Source: M3007 sp046329435 (GTDB lineage Bacteria > Bacteroidota > Bacteroidia > Chitinophagales > Saprospiraceae). Taken from it: a stretch of 64,000 nucleotides of DNA. Every line of letters begins with the position of its first letter. The first letter of the stretch is position 1. The stretch is from NCBI GenBank assembly GCA_046329435.1, contig JAXLUR010000009.1:186001-250000 (forward strand), read 5' to 3'. Below the pieces are notes generated by a model. It saw only the letters and a program-made list of their open reading frames with translations, made no database searches and was not told where the DNA came from. This document shows, piece after piece, positions 45,064 to 53,730 of this stretch. The position numbers were made by a program, and so were the translations under genes.

Positions 45064-47583
45064 TCAATAGGTTTCCACCAGGTGCCGGGTGCGGAACGCG
45101 GTGGCTGGATTTTCGATGATACGATCCGTTTTAAACAAGATCACCTTGCGTTCGCCGGGCAGCAAGTCGAAGTAGTTGTCGCTGAAAAAGCCTTCGGTTT
45201 CGGTGGACAGGTGCACATTTTTGGCGAGTTTGTCGCTCTGGAGCGTCAGCTGGTAACCGTCGTTGACCTGTTCCACCGAAATATTGACCCGCGTTTTGGA
45301 CAAAGCCAGTTTGCGGGGTGCTTCAAAATAGTAGAGGCGCCGGCTGATGAGCTGGCCGGAAGCGTCGGTCAGGGTAATTTCGGCCACGGCATCGTCGGTT
45401 TTGCCTTTGTTGAGAATGGTTTTCAGGGCGCCCTGCCATACCATGCGGCTCGAATCAGGGCTGATTTTCATGTTCGGCAATGCGCTGTCGCTGAGGTTTT
45501 GTCCGTGAAAATTGATCACCCGAACCCGCACATTCACCACCGTATCGGTCGGCAAATCGGAAGTTGCGTACACCTTGAGGATATCATTGTCCATCACCGG
45601 CAAGGCAACGACAGGCTTGTAGGCATCGCGGGCGTAATACTGGAGGGCTTTCCAGCGGCCGAAGTAGTCGCGGCTCGACCAGGAAGCCACGGGCCATACG
45701 TCGTTCAGTTGCCAGTAGAGTGTGCCCATGCAATAGGGTTTGTTGCGGCGATGCGCTTCGATGCCCCGGCGCATGCCCTCGGCCTGCAGCAGCTGGCTGA
45801 TGTACACGAAGTCGGCAAACGATTTCGGTACGCGGTAATCGCGTTTGAGGTATTCGGCAATCAGGGCATTGCCACGCGGGTGTTTTTGATGCACGAGCAT
45901 GACCGGCGTTTCCAGTTCACGGTCTTCGGGCAAGGTGAACGACTCGATGGTGCGCCATTCGGGGAACGACTGAAAGCCGTATTCGCTCATGAAACGGGGC
46001 ACTTTTTTATCAAAAATGGCGAAGGGTTCTTCATCGTGCCAAACGCCCCAGTAGTGCGAATCGCCTTCGGTAAGGCTTTTGGGATTGCCCCTGCCGTATT
46101 TGGGCGAGCTTTCCCAATAGGGCACGCCGCCCGACTCGTTTTCCACGTACGTGGGCAGAAGGTCGTTGAACAGGATTTTATAGTCGCGCCAAAGCTGAGT
46201 GCGCTGGGCTTCGTTGAATTGCATTTGCCAGCCCCAGTTGTGCCAGGCCTCGTTGTTCTCGTTGTTGCCGCACCACAAGGCGATGCAGGGGTGCTGTCGC
46301 AGGCGTTCGATTTGTTCGAGCGCCTCCGCGGCGGCGGTTTTGACGAATTTTCCGTTGCCGGGGTACAAGGCGCAGGCGTACATGAAATCCTGCCAGACGA
46401 GAATGCCGCGCGAATCGCAGAGTTGGTAGAACGTCTCGTCTTCATAAATGCCGCCGCCCCACACACGCAGCATGTTCATGTTGGAGGCCACTACGTCGTC
46501 CACAATTTTGCGGTATTGATCGGGGCTGACGCGATCCTGAAAAATATCCTGCGGAATATAGTTGGCGCCTTTGCAAAAGACAGGGCGGCCGTTGAGCCGA
46601 AAATAAAAAGAGGAGCCTTTTTCGTCGGGCTGGGTGATGAGTTCTATGGTGCGGATACCGACACGGGCATACGATTTTTCAAGCACCTTGGAATTGAGGT
46701 TCACGGTCAGGCTGAAATCATACAGGTAGGGCTCTCCCTGGCCGGCGCACCACCACAGTTTCGGGTCGGGCACATCGATGGTTACCGAGTCTTCATGGAC
46801 GCCGGGACGGATGATGCGGTCTTCCAGCGAACGGCGTTTGCCTTCCTGAAAAGCGATGTTGACGTTGGCCCTGATGTCAGAGCGGTAGCGGAAACGCGCA
46901 ACCATGCGGGCGCGTTCGTGGCTCAGCTCCTGGGTGGTCACAAAGACATTTTCAAAAACGAAGTCGTCCCAGCACTGTATTTCGGGCGTTTTCAGGATGC
47001 CGGCGCCGACAAAACGCGGCCCCCAGTCCCAGCCGTAATGAAATTGCGGCTTTCGGGTCATGGTGCGAATACCGCCGGGCAGTTCGTAACCCAGGTTTTT
47101 CCAGTCCTGCTCCACCTTTTTGACAGGGCTTTCAAAGTAGATATGGAGGCGGTTGCCGGTGGGTTGGACCCACTTTTTTACATCAACTTTCCATTGACGA
47201 AACGCGTTGTCGGATTCCAGAATCAGCGTATCGTTGAGGTACACATGGGCGTAGGTATCCAGGCCTTTGAAGATCAGTTCCACATGTTTGCGCGTCATGG
47301 CTCCTTCGGGCAAATCGAATGTGCACTGGTACTCCCAGTCCTGGTTTTCGATCCACTGGAGTTTGTTTTCGTTGTCGCGGTAAAACGGGTCTTCGATCAT
47401 ACCGTTTTTCAGCAAGGCGGTATGAACACTGCCCGGCACATCTGCCGGTTTCCAGGCATCGGCCTGTGCCTGGCGAAACTCCCAGCTGGCGCTGAGGGGC
47501 TGGCGGAGGGGCATGGAACTCGGGTTTTGGGCGTGGGAAAGCATGGCAAGCAGGGCGAGCGTTGCAGTTAACGTTCGTTTCAT
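45064..47583 (-). CDS. Secreted beta-mannosidase (glycoside hydrolase family 2)
   Basis: The protein is 839 residues with a signal peptide ending at HAQ. The N-terminal jelly-roll starts at about 30, and GLDTYAHVYLNDTLI marks the sugar-binding domain. The catalytic domain holds the acid/base Glu in WCGNNENNEAW and the nucleophile Glu in SEYGFQSFP. Both are conserved, so it should hydrolyse terminal beta-mannosides in the periplasm or outside. It is separated from panC by only seven bases and may be co-transcribed with it. Confidence 0.93.
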   Translation of the reverse strand: MKRTLTATLALLAMLSHAQNPSSMPLRQPLSASWEFRQAQADAWKPADVPGSVHTALLKNGMIEDPFYRDNENKLQWIENQDWEYQCTFDLPEGAMTRKHVELIFKGLDTYAHVYLNDTLILESDNAFRQWKVDVKKWVQPTGNRLHIYFESPVKKVEQDWKNLGYELPGGIRTMTRKPQFHYGWDWGPRFVGAGILKTPEIQCWDDFVFENVFVTTQELSHERARMVARFRYRSDIRANVNIAFQEGKRRSLEDRIIRPGVHEDSVTIDVPDPKLWWCAGQGEPYLYDFSLTVNLNSKVLEKSYARVGIRTIELITQPDEKGSSFYFRLNGRPVFCKGANYIPQDIFQDRVSPDQYRKIVDDVVASNMNMLRVWGGGIYEDETFYQLCDSRGILVWQDFMYACALYPGNGKFVKTAAAEALEQIERLRQHPCIALWCGNNENNEAWHNWGWQMQFNEAQRTQLWRDYKILFNDLLPTYVENESGGVPYWESSPKYGRGNPKSLTEGDSHYWGVWHDEEPFAIFDKKVPRFMSEYGFQSFPEWRTIESFTLPEDRELETPVMLVHQKHPRGNALIAEYLKRDYRVPKSFADFVYISQLLQAEGMRRGIEAHRRNKPYCMGTLYWQLNDVWPVASWSSRDYFGRWKALQYYARDAYKPVVALPVMDNDILKVYATSDLPTDTVVNVRVRVINFHGQNLSDSALPNMKISPDSSRMVWQGALKTILNKGKTDDAVAEITLTDASGQLISRRLYYFEAPRKLALSKTRVNISVEQVNDGYQLTLQSDKLAKNVHLSTETEGFFSDNYFDLLPGERKVILFKTDRIIENPATAFRTRHLVETY

Positions 47584-47621
47584 GTGCGAAGGTTGAGCAA
47601 TGGAGAAGAAAGGGTTGCGCG

Positions 47622-47651
47622 CAAATGTACAGGTACTTGTCGTGCCCGCAA
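47622..47651 (-). promoter_or_regulatory. Promoter of the beta-mannosidase gene
   Basis: Minus-strand TTG (47651-47649) and TACATTTG (47629-47622) are separated by 19 bases. The predicted leader is about 32 bases. Confidence 0.7.
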
Positions 47652-47836
47652 CGGCTTTTCAAACGATCATTTGTCCGGATCAAGCGTTAATTCGCCGACA
47701 GGGCTTCACACTTTGCCAGAAACTGGCATAATTTTGAATTTAAAATAGGCTATTGAAATAAACTTTGTTTCAATCCGGTTTTAGTAATCTGATTATCAAC
47801 CGCTTAAAACCAAACCCATTCTAATCGTTACCACCT

Positions 47837-48475
47837 ATGTCTGTAAAGCGTAAATCTTTGCCCGGGGTCGGCGATCAGGCGCCGGCATTTGAAGTGATGA
47901 CTGAAAAAGGCCCGATCCGGTTTCCGGAGTACAGCAAGGGCTGCTGGTGTGTGTTTTTTGCCCACCCGGCCAATTTTACCACCGCCTGGCGCATGTACAC
48001 CACCCTGCTGGCCTTGAAAGAAAGCTGGTTCAGCGCCCGCAACACCAAACTCATTGCCCTGTCGAACGAGCCTATTCGCCACAACGACTGGTCCGATAAA
48101 GTGCGCCGTTACATCGGCATCTACCTCAAGGCGCCTGTAATCGAAGACCTCGACTTCAAACTGGCCACCCTGTACGGCATGGCGTCCGGACGGCGGCGGC
48201 ACCAGCCGGGTTACGATCGTTTGGTGTACATCATCGACCCCCAGGGCGTCATTCGCCTGATTATGTACAACCCCCTGAAAAATATCGAGAAAGAAATTGC
48301 AGAACTCGAAAAGGAGCTCAAACGAATGATGGGCTACGAAGAAATGGGGGAAGAACCCGACCAGGACCTCGAATTGCATCAGGCCCCCGAACTGACCGAG
48401 CGGTCCGACGCCACGATCAACGCCTACAAACCGCGGCCGGCCTATTTCAAAAAGCAAAAAATCAACCTGAACTGA
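47837..48475 (+). CDS. Peroxiredoxin-fold protein lacking the peroxidatic Cys
   Basis: The protein is 212 residues. It follows 1-Cys (Prx6/AhpC) peroxiredoxins along its whole length: GDQAPAFEVMTEKGPIRF, CVFFAHPANF, LIALSNEPIRHNDW and YDRLVYIIDPQGVIRL. However, the usual HPADFTPVCTTE is HPANFTTAWRMY, so the peroxidatic Cys is Trp51. The cysteines at 36 and 38 lie before that motif and are unlikely to substitute. Normal peroxidase activity is not expected. The conserved Arg (R in YDRLVY) is kept. It shares a terminator with the convergent tRNA-Gln gene. Confidence 0.8.
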   Translation: MSVKRKSLPGVGDQAPAFEVMTEKGPIRFPEYSKGCWCVFFAHPANFTTAWRMYTTLLALKESWFSARNTKLIALSNEPIRHNDWSDKVRRYIGIYLKAPVIEDLDFKLATLYGMASGRRRHQPGYDRLVYIIDPQGVIRLIMYNPLKNIEKEIAELEKELKRMMGYEEMGEEPDQDLELHQAPELTERSDATINAYKPRPAYFKKQKINLN

Positions 48476-48499
48476 ACAAAAGGTCAGGGATAAAAATAG

Positions 48500-48530
48500 A
48501 AAAGCCCTTCCTAAACGGAAGGGCTTTTTT
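48500..48530 (+). terminator. Bidirectional intrinsic terminator
   Basis: An 11-bp stem AAAGCCCTTCC / GGAAGGGCTTT (48501-48511 and 48517-48527) has T-runs on both sides. It serves the peroxiredoxin-like gene and, from the other direction, tRNA-Gln. Confidence 0.85.
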
Positions 48531-48531
48531 G

Positions 48532-48602
48532 TTGGCCCACAAGGACTCGAACCCTGAATAACAGAACCAAAATCTGCTGTGTTACCATTACACCATGGGC
48601 CA
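48532..48602 (-). tRNA. tRNA-Gln (UUG)
   Basis: On the minus strand the acceptor TGGCCCA pairs perfectly with TGGGCCA, followed by discriminator A. The anticodon stem GCAGA/TCTGT flanks the loop TTTTGGT, giving anticodon TTG. The T loop is TTCGAGT. CCA is not encoded. The 71-base length is normal. Its promoter is at 48629-48659. Confidence 0.95.
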
Positions 48603-48628
48603 CCATGTACTTTCTTTCAAAAGCGGGG

Positions 48629-48659
48629 CAAAGATAGGTCGATGTGGAATTTCAAACAA
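48629..48659 (-). promoter_or_regulatory. Promoter of tRNA-Gln
   Basis: Minus-strand TTG (48659-48657) and TATCTTTG (48636-48629) are separated by 20 bases. The tRNA starts about 20 bases after the predicted transcript start, as at the other tRNA gene. Confidence 0.7.
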
Positions 48660-48746
48660 GCAGACACAAAAAATAATTCGGGCCGCAGTCAAAATTATGT
48701 TGAAAATCTCGCTCCCGAACGGCCCTTGCCTCCCGATTTTCCGCGC

Positions 48747-49166
48747 TTACATGCGGTACCAATACTGCGTGCGATAGAACGGGCCGACAAAACCGCGAAC
48801 CACCAGCACATTCGGATTGCCTTCCTTGAGCCAGATCTTGCAGGTGTACCATTTGCCTTTTTCAGGGTCAAGGATGCGCCCGCCTTGCCAGTAGCCGTCG
48901 TTAAAAGCCATATTTTCCATGATAATCATGCCCATCACCGGCTGGTTGTGCCGTTCGCCGGGGCATTTGTCGCAAAGGCGGTCGGGGCGCTCGGTCAGGA
49001 TTTGTACGACCTTTCCGTAGAGTTTGCCGCCTTGTTCGTAGATCTGCACATGGCTTTTGGCCTGGCCGTTTTCATCGTCGATGGTTTTCCATACGCCGAT
49101 GGCTGATTGTGCTGTCGCCAGGCCAGTCCAAAGCAGGAACAGGCAGGCGGAGAGGAGTTTTTTCAT
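48747..49166 (-). CDS. DUF2147 family secreted protein
   Basis: The protein is 139 residues from MKKLLSACLFLL at 49166, where a signal peptide begins (cleavage after ATA). The lipocalin-like DUF2147 pattern GVWKTIDDENGQAKSHVQIYE and GGRILDPEKGKWYTCKIWL is complete. The family is periplasmic with unknown ligand. It lies between the tRNA-Gln and bTHX genes, all on the minus strand. Confidence 0.88.
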   Translation of the reverse strand: MKKLLSACLFLLWTGLATAQSAIGVWKTIDDENGQAKSHVQIYEQGGKLYGKVVQILTERPDRLCDKCPGERHNQPVMGMIIMENMAFNDGYWQGGRILDPEKGKWYTCKIWLKEGNPNVLVVRGFVGPFYRTQYWYRM

Positions 49167-49244
49167 AAGTTTTACAGATTTGCCGGAAACCATGCCGGTT
49201 TACGGTAACGAGTAACGATGGATGCTTGCATTTTGTATGCCGGT

Positions 49245-49286
49245 ACAAAAAAAATGAGTCGCCCCGACAATCGGAACGACTCATTT
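49245..49286 (-). terminator. Intrinsic terminator of the bTHX gene
   Basis: A 10-bp stem AAATGAGTCG / CGACTCATTT (49252-49261 and 49277-49286) is followed on the minus strand by eight T residues. Confidence 0.85.
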
Positions 49287-49312
49287 ACAGCAGGTGCAAA
49301 AACAGGCCGTGA

Positions 49313-49426
49313 TCAGGCTGCTTTTTTCTTGAGCAGCGCCCGCATCTTCGAGGGCTTCGGACGGCTGTTGCCGTGCGAACCGCGGCGGATTTTGCCACGT
49401 TTGCTGCGAAAATCTCCTTTTCCCAT
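49313..49426 (-). CDS. Small ribosomal subunit protein bTHX
   Basis: The 37-residue product starts MGKGDFRSKRGKIRRGSHGN and continues with SRPKPSKMRALLKKKAA. This MGKGD-x-x-S/T-K-RGKI-x-x-GS opening is the bTHX pattern of Bacteroidota and Thermus ribosomes, a highly basic peptide in the 30S head. It is missed by standard length cut-offs. It has its own perfect promoter and terminator. Confidence 0.9.
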   Translation of the reverse strand: MGKGDFRSKRGKIRRGSHGNSRPKPSKMRALLKKKAA

Positions 49427-49471
49427 GAGTGGTAGCAGTATGGTTGTTGTAAATGTTCAAAAAACAGGGCG

Positions 49472-49503
49472 CAAAGGTAACTCGACGAGCGGGGGTTTCC
49501 AAA
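49472..49503 (-). promoter_or_regulatory. Promoter of the bTHX gene
   Basis: Minus-strand TTTG (49503-49500) and TACCTTTG (49479-49472) are separated by 20 bases, a full consensus. It overlaps the end of the terminator region of the next upstream gene. Confidence 0.75.
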
Positions 49504-49534
49504 CAAAAAACGGACTGCCTTGCGGGCAGTCCGT
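49502..49534 (-). terminator. Intrinsic terminator of the DUF4783 gene
   Basis: A nine-bp stem CGGACTGCC / GGCAGTCCG (49511-49519 and 49525-49533) is followed on the minus strand by TTTTTTGTTT. Confidence 0.8.
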
Positions 49535-49561
49535 CGCTGTTTATGGCTTACGCATAGTCTG

Positions 49562-49960
49562 TTATTCCTTGTCGAAGCGGATTTCCTGCACAGTGACGTT
49601 GTTACCGGCCACTTTGAGGTACAGGTAAACCCTGTAGCTGCCGCTGCCTGTTGCGAGGTTGCCGATGCAGTACTGATCGCTGCTTTCGCGGCTCGTACCT
49701 TTGTGCACCTGGCTGAACGACTTGGGTTTGTTCGTGTTGAAAAAACCGCGCAGTATGTCGGTAGCTTTGGCTTTGGAGTAGGTCTGTTCTTTATCAAGAA
49801 TGGAAATTTCCACGTTGTCGCCGAAATATTTGGCCAAACCGTCGGCATCGCCACTGCTCAACGCCCTTGCGATTGATTCCATAGCCGGTGTGCCCTGATC
49901 GGCATAAACAGCCACGGGTACGAACATCAGAAGGAAAAGCAGATTTTTGATCCTTAACAT
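49562..49960 (-). CDS. DUF4783 family secreted protein
   Basis: The protein is 132 residues with a signal peptide (MLRIKNLLFLLMFVPVAVYA). The SnoaL-like DUF4783 core follows: ESIARALSSGDADGLAKYFGDNVEISILDKE and YSKAKATDILRGFFN. The family is restricted mainly to Bacteroidota and has no known reaction. A TAACTTTG box (50058-50051) is a candidate -7 element with a leader of about 85 bases, but no -33 box is clear. Confidence 0.85.
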   Translation of the reverse strand: MLRIKNLLFLLMFVPVAVYADQGTPAMESIARALSSGDADGLAKYFGDNVEISILDKEQTYSKAKATDILRGFFNTNKPKSFSQVHKGTSRESSDQYCIGNLATGSGSYRVYLYLKVAGNNVTVQEIRFDKE

Positions 49961-50135
49961 GATAAAATGGGTTGTGAGCGGATTGTATAGTCCTTTTTAC
50001 GCAAGGACATATTTATTGTAACTGACAACACCTACTTTTTAGTGTTAAGGCAAAGTTAATTGGGCTTTGTCCGGGCAGCAGGGTAAAGCCTGTTAAATGT
50101 TCCGAACTTTAACAAAAGCGGCCTGGCGATACGAT

Positions 50136-50172
50136 AAAAGGGCTTTTCGCCCTTTTGAGGTGCGAAAAGCCC
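50136..50172 (-). terminator. Terminator of the GH73-like gene (two alternative hairpins)
   Basis: AAAAGGGC/GCCCTTTT (50136-50156) and GGGCTTTTCGC/GCGAAAAGCCC (50140-50172) share an arm. The second hairpin and the T-rich flank on the minus strand fit a terminator; the competing hairpin could modulate it. Confidence 0.65.
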
Positions 50173-50202
50173 GGTAAGCAACTTTTTTATGCTTTGACGG
50201 AT

Positions 50203-50907
50203 TTACTGGCCGTCCAGTTCGAACAAACGGTAGGCGCGAATCACTTTTTCCATCTCGGCGCCAAAGTTCTCCACATCCGAAAGGCCCTTCCCGTCGAGTT
50301 GTTTAACCCAGGCCTTCCAGTCCTTGCCCGCCGTTTTGCGCGTTTCGGCAAACCAGGGCTGCGCTTTCAGCAACTGGCTGAAATCCCGGAAACTGTCCCA
50401 GGCCCGGTCGTACTGCCGGTAGCATCGCCCGTCCTGACTGGTGGTCCGGCCCTGCCAGTCGCCCGAGCAGGGCAAGGCAAAATAGTTGTTGGCGCCGCTG
50501 GCCAGTTCGCGCTGGCCGGCATAGCTGTTGACATAAGCCGCCGCCAGCAACACGGAAGCTGGCACGCCGAACTTTTGTTGCTCGCCGGGCGTCACTTTGC
50601 CAAACCGCCTCAGGAAGGCTTCGGCCACCGCGGCGTCGATGTCAGGAAGTCGGTGAGCGGGTTTCGGGCCGTTGGCAATGCCGCCAAACAGCGAAATACC
50701 CTCTTCCTGACCCGACTGGGCCGCCGTATATTTTTCATGGCTCTGGGCCTGAGCCCGGGCGCCAGCACCTGAAAAAACGGTTTTGCGCAAAACAGCCCCT
50801 GCAATCATGAGGCTCAGCGCTACATAAAACCAATTTGTTTTAAAAAATCTCCAAAGCATGGCAGGCAGGTTTTTTAAATGAAATCGAAATAAGCGCTTGG
50901 TTTTCAT
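50203..50907 (-). CDS. Glucosaminidase (GH73)-like membrane protein with missing catalytic Glu
   Basis: The protein is 234 residues from MKTKRLFRFHLK at 50907. One membrane segment (about 24-40) anchors it. Residues about 85-230 follow the FlgJ/GH73 pattern, with LAAAYVNSYAGQRELASGANN (121-141) aligning to the usual LAQAxLESxxGxSELxxxxNN. The catalytic Glu of the LES motif is Asn127 here. Peptidoglycan cleavage by the normal mechanism is therefore doubtful, and binding without cleavage is possible. A -7 box TACGTTTG lies at 50958-50951. Confidence 0.75.
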   Translation of the reverse strand: MKTKRLFRFHLKNLPAMLWRFFKTNWFYVALSLMIAGAVLRKTVFSGAGARAQAQSHEKYTAAQSGQEEGISLFGGIANGPKPAHRLPDIDAAVAEAFLRRFGKVTPGEQQKFGVPASVLLAAAYVNSYAGQRELASGANNYFALPCSGDWQGRTTSQDGRCYRQYDRAWDSFRDFSQLLKAQPWFAETRKTAGKDWKAWVKQLDGKGLSDVENFGAEMEKVIRAYRLFELDGQ

Positions 50908-51119
50908 ATTGTTAAATTTAACCAGTTGGCCCCGCCGAAGTATTGTCCTGCAAACGTAACACTTTTTGTTTTGAAATATAAAACAAATTTTTTGACCTGT
51001 TTTTTTGATATTTTTTTCAGCGTTCCGCGCACAACTAAACACGGATTATTGAAAAATACCCAACCTTTACACCGTCAACTATCAACGAATTGTTTTAAAT
51101 CAAATTCAAGCCGGACGCC

Positions 51120-53264
51120 ATGACGCTCGATACCGCCCGCGGCGCACTAAAAAAATATTTCGGCTACGATGCTTTCCGACCCATGCAGGCCGAGATCATT
51201 CAAGCCGTGTTCGACCGGCGCGATGTGGTTGTGCTGATGCCGACCGGCGGCGGAAAAAGCATTTGCTACCAGCTGCCTGCCATCACCCTGCCCGGCACCG
51301 CCGTGGTGGTGAGCCCGCTGATCGCGCTCATGAAGGACCAGGTGGAAGGTTTGCGCGCCAACGGCGTTCCGGCCGCCTTCCTCAACAGCTCGCTCGACAA
51401 CAACCAGGCGCGCCAAACCGAAGACGCCTTGCTGGCCGGGCAGATCAAGGTGCTCTATGTGAGCCCCGAAAAACTGGTTTCACAGGGCTTCCAACCCTTG
51501 CTGAAACGACTGACAATCAGCCTCTTCGCCATCGATGAAGCGCATTGCATTTCGGCCTGGGGCCACGATTTCAGACCGGAATACACCCAGCTCAAATTTT
51601 TAAAGGAGCAGTTTGCCCAAACGCCGATCATCGCCCTGACGGCGACAGCCGACAAACTGACCCGCCGCGACATTGCCGAGCAATTGCAGTTGCACGACCC
51701 GGAAATATTCGTGGCCTCGTTCGACCGGCCGAATATTTCGCTGACCGTGCGGCCGGGGCAAAAACGATTCGAACAAATCGTCGATTTCCTGAAAAAAAGG
51801 CAGGGCCAGTCGGGCATTATCTACTGCCTGGCCCGCAAAACCTGCAACGAACTGGCCGACAAACTCAACGCCAAAGGATTTCGCGCAGCAGCCTATCATG
51901 CCGAGATGCCCGCGGCTGAACGCAACCGCGTACAGGAGGATTTTATCAACGACCGTACTCCGATCATCTGCGCCACTATCGCTTTTGGCATGGGAATCGA
52001 CAAAAGCAACGTGCGTTTTGTGGTGCATTACAACCTGCCGCGCAGCCTGGAAGGCTATTATCAGGAGGTGGGTCGTGCTGGCCGCGACGGCCTCGATGCC
52101 GAAGCGCTGTTGTTTTTTAGCTACGCCGACGTGCAAGCTTATCGCGATATGATCGAGCAAAGCGAGGGCGATGCGGGGCAAAAAGAACTTCGGCTCGCCA
52201 AACTCAACCGCATGTATCAGTTTGCCGAAGCGCCCGTGTGCCGCCGGCAAACCGTGCTCAACTATTTTGGCGAGTCTTACGAGCACCATTGCGGCAATTG
52301 CGATGTGTGCCGCAATCCGCCCAGACAGTTCGACGGCACGGTGGCCGTGCAGAAAGCCCTTTCGGCCCTGATCCGTTGCGAAGAAAAAGCGGGCATGAAC
52401 CTGCTCATCGACGTGCTGCGGGGCTCTCAACGCCGCGATATTTTCGACATGGGGCTCAACCAGATCAAAACCTACGGCGCCGGCAGGGAATACAGTTTTG
52501 ACGAATGGCTCTTTCTGTTGTCGCAGATGCTTCACCTGGGGCTGCTCGAAATCGCGTACGACGACCACAACCACCTGAAAACCACCCCGGCCGGCAAAGC
52601 GGTGTTGTTTGAGCAAAAACAAGTCAGCCTGGCCCTGCCGCCCAGCCCCGAACAAAAACAGGCCGCCAAAGCCGCGCCGGTCAAAACAAAAACACAAACC
52701 CTGCGCGAAGAACTGTTCGAACTGCTCAAAGTGCTCCGACGACAGCTGGCACAGCAACAGGGCACGCCGCCTTACCTCATTTTCAGCGATGCCACGCTCG
52801 ACCAGATGGCCGAACGACGCCCTTATACCGATGCCGAACTGGTGCGGATCAGCGGGGTCGGCGAACGAAAACTCCATTTATACGGCGACGCATTCCTCGC
52901 GGAAATCAGGAAATTTATCCTGAATAAGGTGGAAGAAGGACAAACTGTGCCCGGCAGTACATTTTTGCAAAGCTGGAACCTTTACGAACAGGGGTTTTCG
53001 GTCGAGGAGATCGCGCATCGGCGCGACAGCAGTCCGCTGACGATCATGAACCACCTGGCCATCATGTACGAACGCGGCGAACTCATCGACCTGGGACAAT
53101 GGGTCAGTCCGGAAGAAATCGACATGATTCAGGGCGCCTTGACCTTGTTCAGCGAACCCTACCAACTCAAGGAATTGCACGAGCACTTCAGGCAGCGGTT
53201 CAATTACGATAAAATCCGATGGGCGATTGCAGACTGGCGCAGGCGAAAAGGTGGCGGGGAGTGA
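51120..53264 (+). CDS. recQ: ATP-dependent DNA helicase RecQ
   Basis: The protein is 714 residues. Walker A is GGGKSICYQLPA, motif II is DEAHCISAWGHDFRPEY and motif VI lies in QEVGRAGRDG. The RecQ zinc-binding module (CRRQTVLNYFGES, then HCGNCDVC) is followed by a winged helix, an HRDC domain (GTPPYLIFSDATLDQMAERRP, about 545-600) and an HTH_40-like helical tail. It unwinds recombination and replication intermediates. The start ATG is the first in frame and fits the family N-terminus. No defect is seen. Confidence 0.96.
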   Translation: MTLDTARGALKKYFGYDAFRPMQAEIIQAVFDRRDVVVLMPTGGGKSICYQLPAITLPGTAVVVSPLIALMKDQVEGLRANGVPAAFLNSSLDNNQARQTEDALLAGQIKVLYVSPEKLVSQGFQPLLKRLTISLFAIDEAHCISAWGHDFRPEYTQLKFLKEQFAQTPIIALTATADKLTRRDIAEQLQLHDPEIFVASFDRPNISLTVRPGQKRFEQIVDFLKKRQGQSGIIYCLARKTCNELADKLNAKGFRAAAYHAEMPAAERNRVQEDFINDRTPIICATIAFGMGIDKSNVRFVVHYNLPRSLEGYYQEVGRAGRDGLDAEALLFFSYADVQAYRDMIEQSEGDAGQKELRLAKLNRMYQFAEAPVCRRQTVLNYFGESYEHHCGNCDVCRNPPRQFDGTVAVQKALSALIRCEEKAGMNLLIDVLRGSQRRDIFDMGLNQIKTYGAGREYSFDEWLFLLSQMLHLGLLEIAYDDHNHLKTTPAGKAVLFEQKQVSLALPPSPEQKQAAKAAPVKTKTQTLREELFELLKVLRRQLAQQQGTPPYLIFSDATLDQMAERRPYTDAELVRISGVGERKLHLYGDAFLAEIRKFILNKVEEGQTVPGSTFLQSWNLYEQGFSVEEIAHRRDSSPLTIMNHLAIMYERGELIDLGQWVSPEEIDMIQGALTLFSEPYQLKELHEHFRQRFNYDKIRWAIADWRRRKGGGE

Positions 53265-53306
53265 GTGCAGACCGGCAACCAACAAAACTGGCTGTCAGGG
53301 TACCTA

Positions 53307-53434
53307 CAAAAAAAAACCGCAGCGCTCTTTTGCGCCACGGCGGTTACCCTTTGTATAATCTCATGAAATGTGCGGACCAGAGGGCGGCTGTTTTTCAGGT
53401 CATTTATGTTGTTTGCCGCCGTCGTTTTCTTTGA
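53307..53434 (-). ncRNA. Small-RNA-like unit, copy 1
   Basis: A -7-like box CACCTTTG (53447-53440) and upstream TCCTTTC resemble the promoter of copy 2. The transcript would run to a terminator stem CCGTGGCGC/GCGCTGCGG followed by nine T (53316-53308). Just before the terminator lies TTTCATGAGATTATA, identical in copy 2. Only on the minus-strand RNA do the two stem changes relative to copy 2 become G:U pairs, which supports that strand. The middle has a GGCGGC/GCCGCC stem. There is no conserved reading frame. Length is about 128 bases. Confidence 0.55.
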
Positions 53435-53603
53435 TGATACAAAGGTGCGGCGGTATTGTTACCCCCGAAAGGACACAAACACGAGCGCCATCCCTTGAAT
53501 ACTTTCGAAGCAAAACGCACACATTTTTTATCAATTTACTGAATATCAATATTTTACAGCTTTTCAGAAAGGTAAAAAAACCTTCCCTTATCGCCGGTAG
53601 GGG

Positions 53604-53730
53604 CAAAAAAAAACCGCGGCGCTCGTTTGCGCCGCGGCGGTTTCCCGTATATAATCTCATGAAAAGTTTCAGAATCTGGTGGTCAATGTTTCTCTCGTTT
53701 TCCGTGCGCCGCTTCGTTGTTCATCATTGA
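53604..53730 (-). ncRNA. Small-RNA-like unit, copy 2
   Basis: TTTG at 53764-53767 region and CACTTTTG (53743-53736) form a near-consensus promoter. The transcript ends with a perfect nine-bp stem CCGCGGCGC/GCGCCGCGG and nine T (53613-53605). GTCAATG and CATTGAC near the start can pair. It shares its start (GTATCxTCAA), TTTCATGAGATTATA and terminator with copy 1, about 297 bases away, while the centres differ. It lies between recQ and the caspase gene. Function unknown. Confidence 0.55.

Noticed and set aside
45037..47571. An 844-codon open frame opposite the beta-mannosidase gene
   Set aside because: It mirrors the enzyme gene, which has clear GH2 catalytic motifs; the antisense translation has none.
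53400..53660. A small minus-strand reading frame starting MRLYTGNRRGANERRG
   Set aside because: It begins inside the terminator-proximal element, and the other copy has a stop after six codons (MRLYKG), so coding is not conserved.
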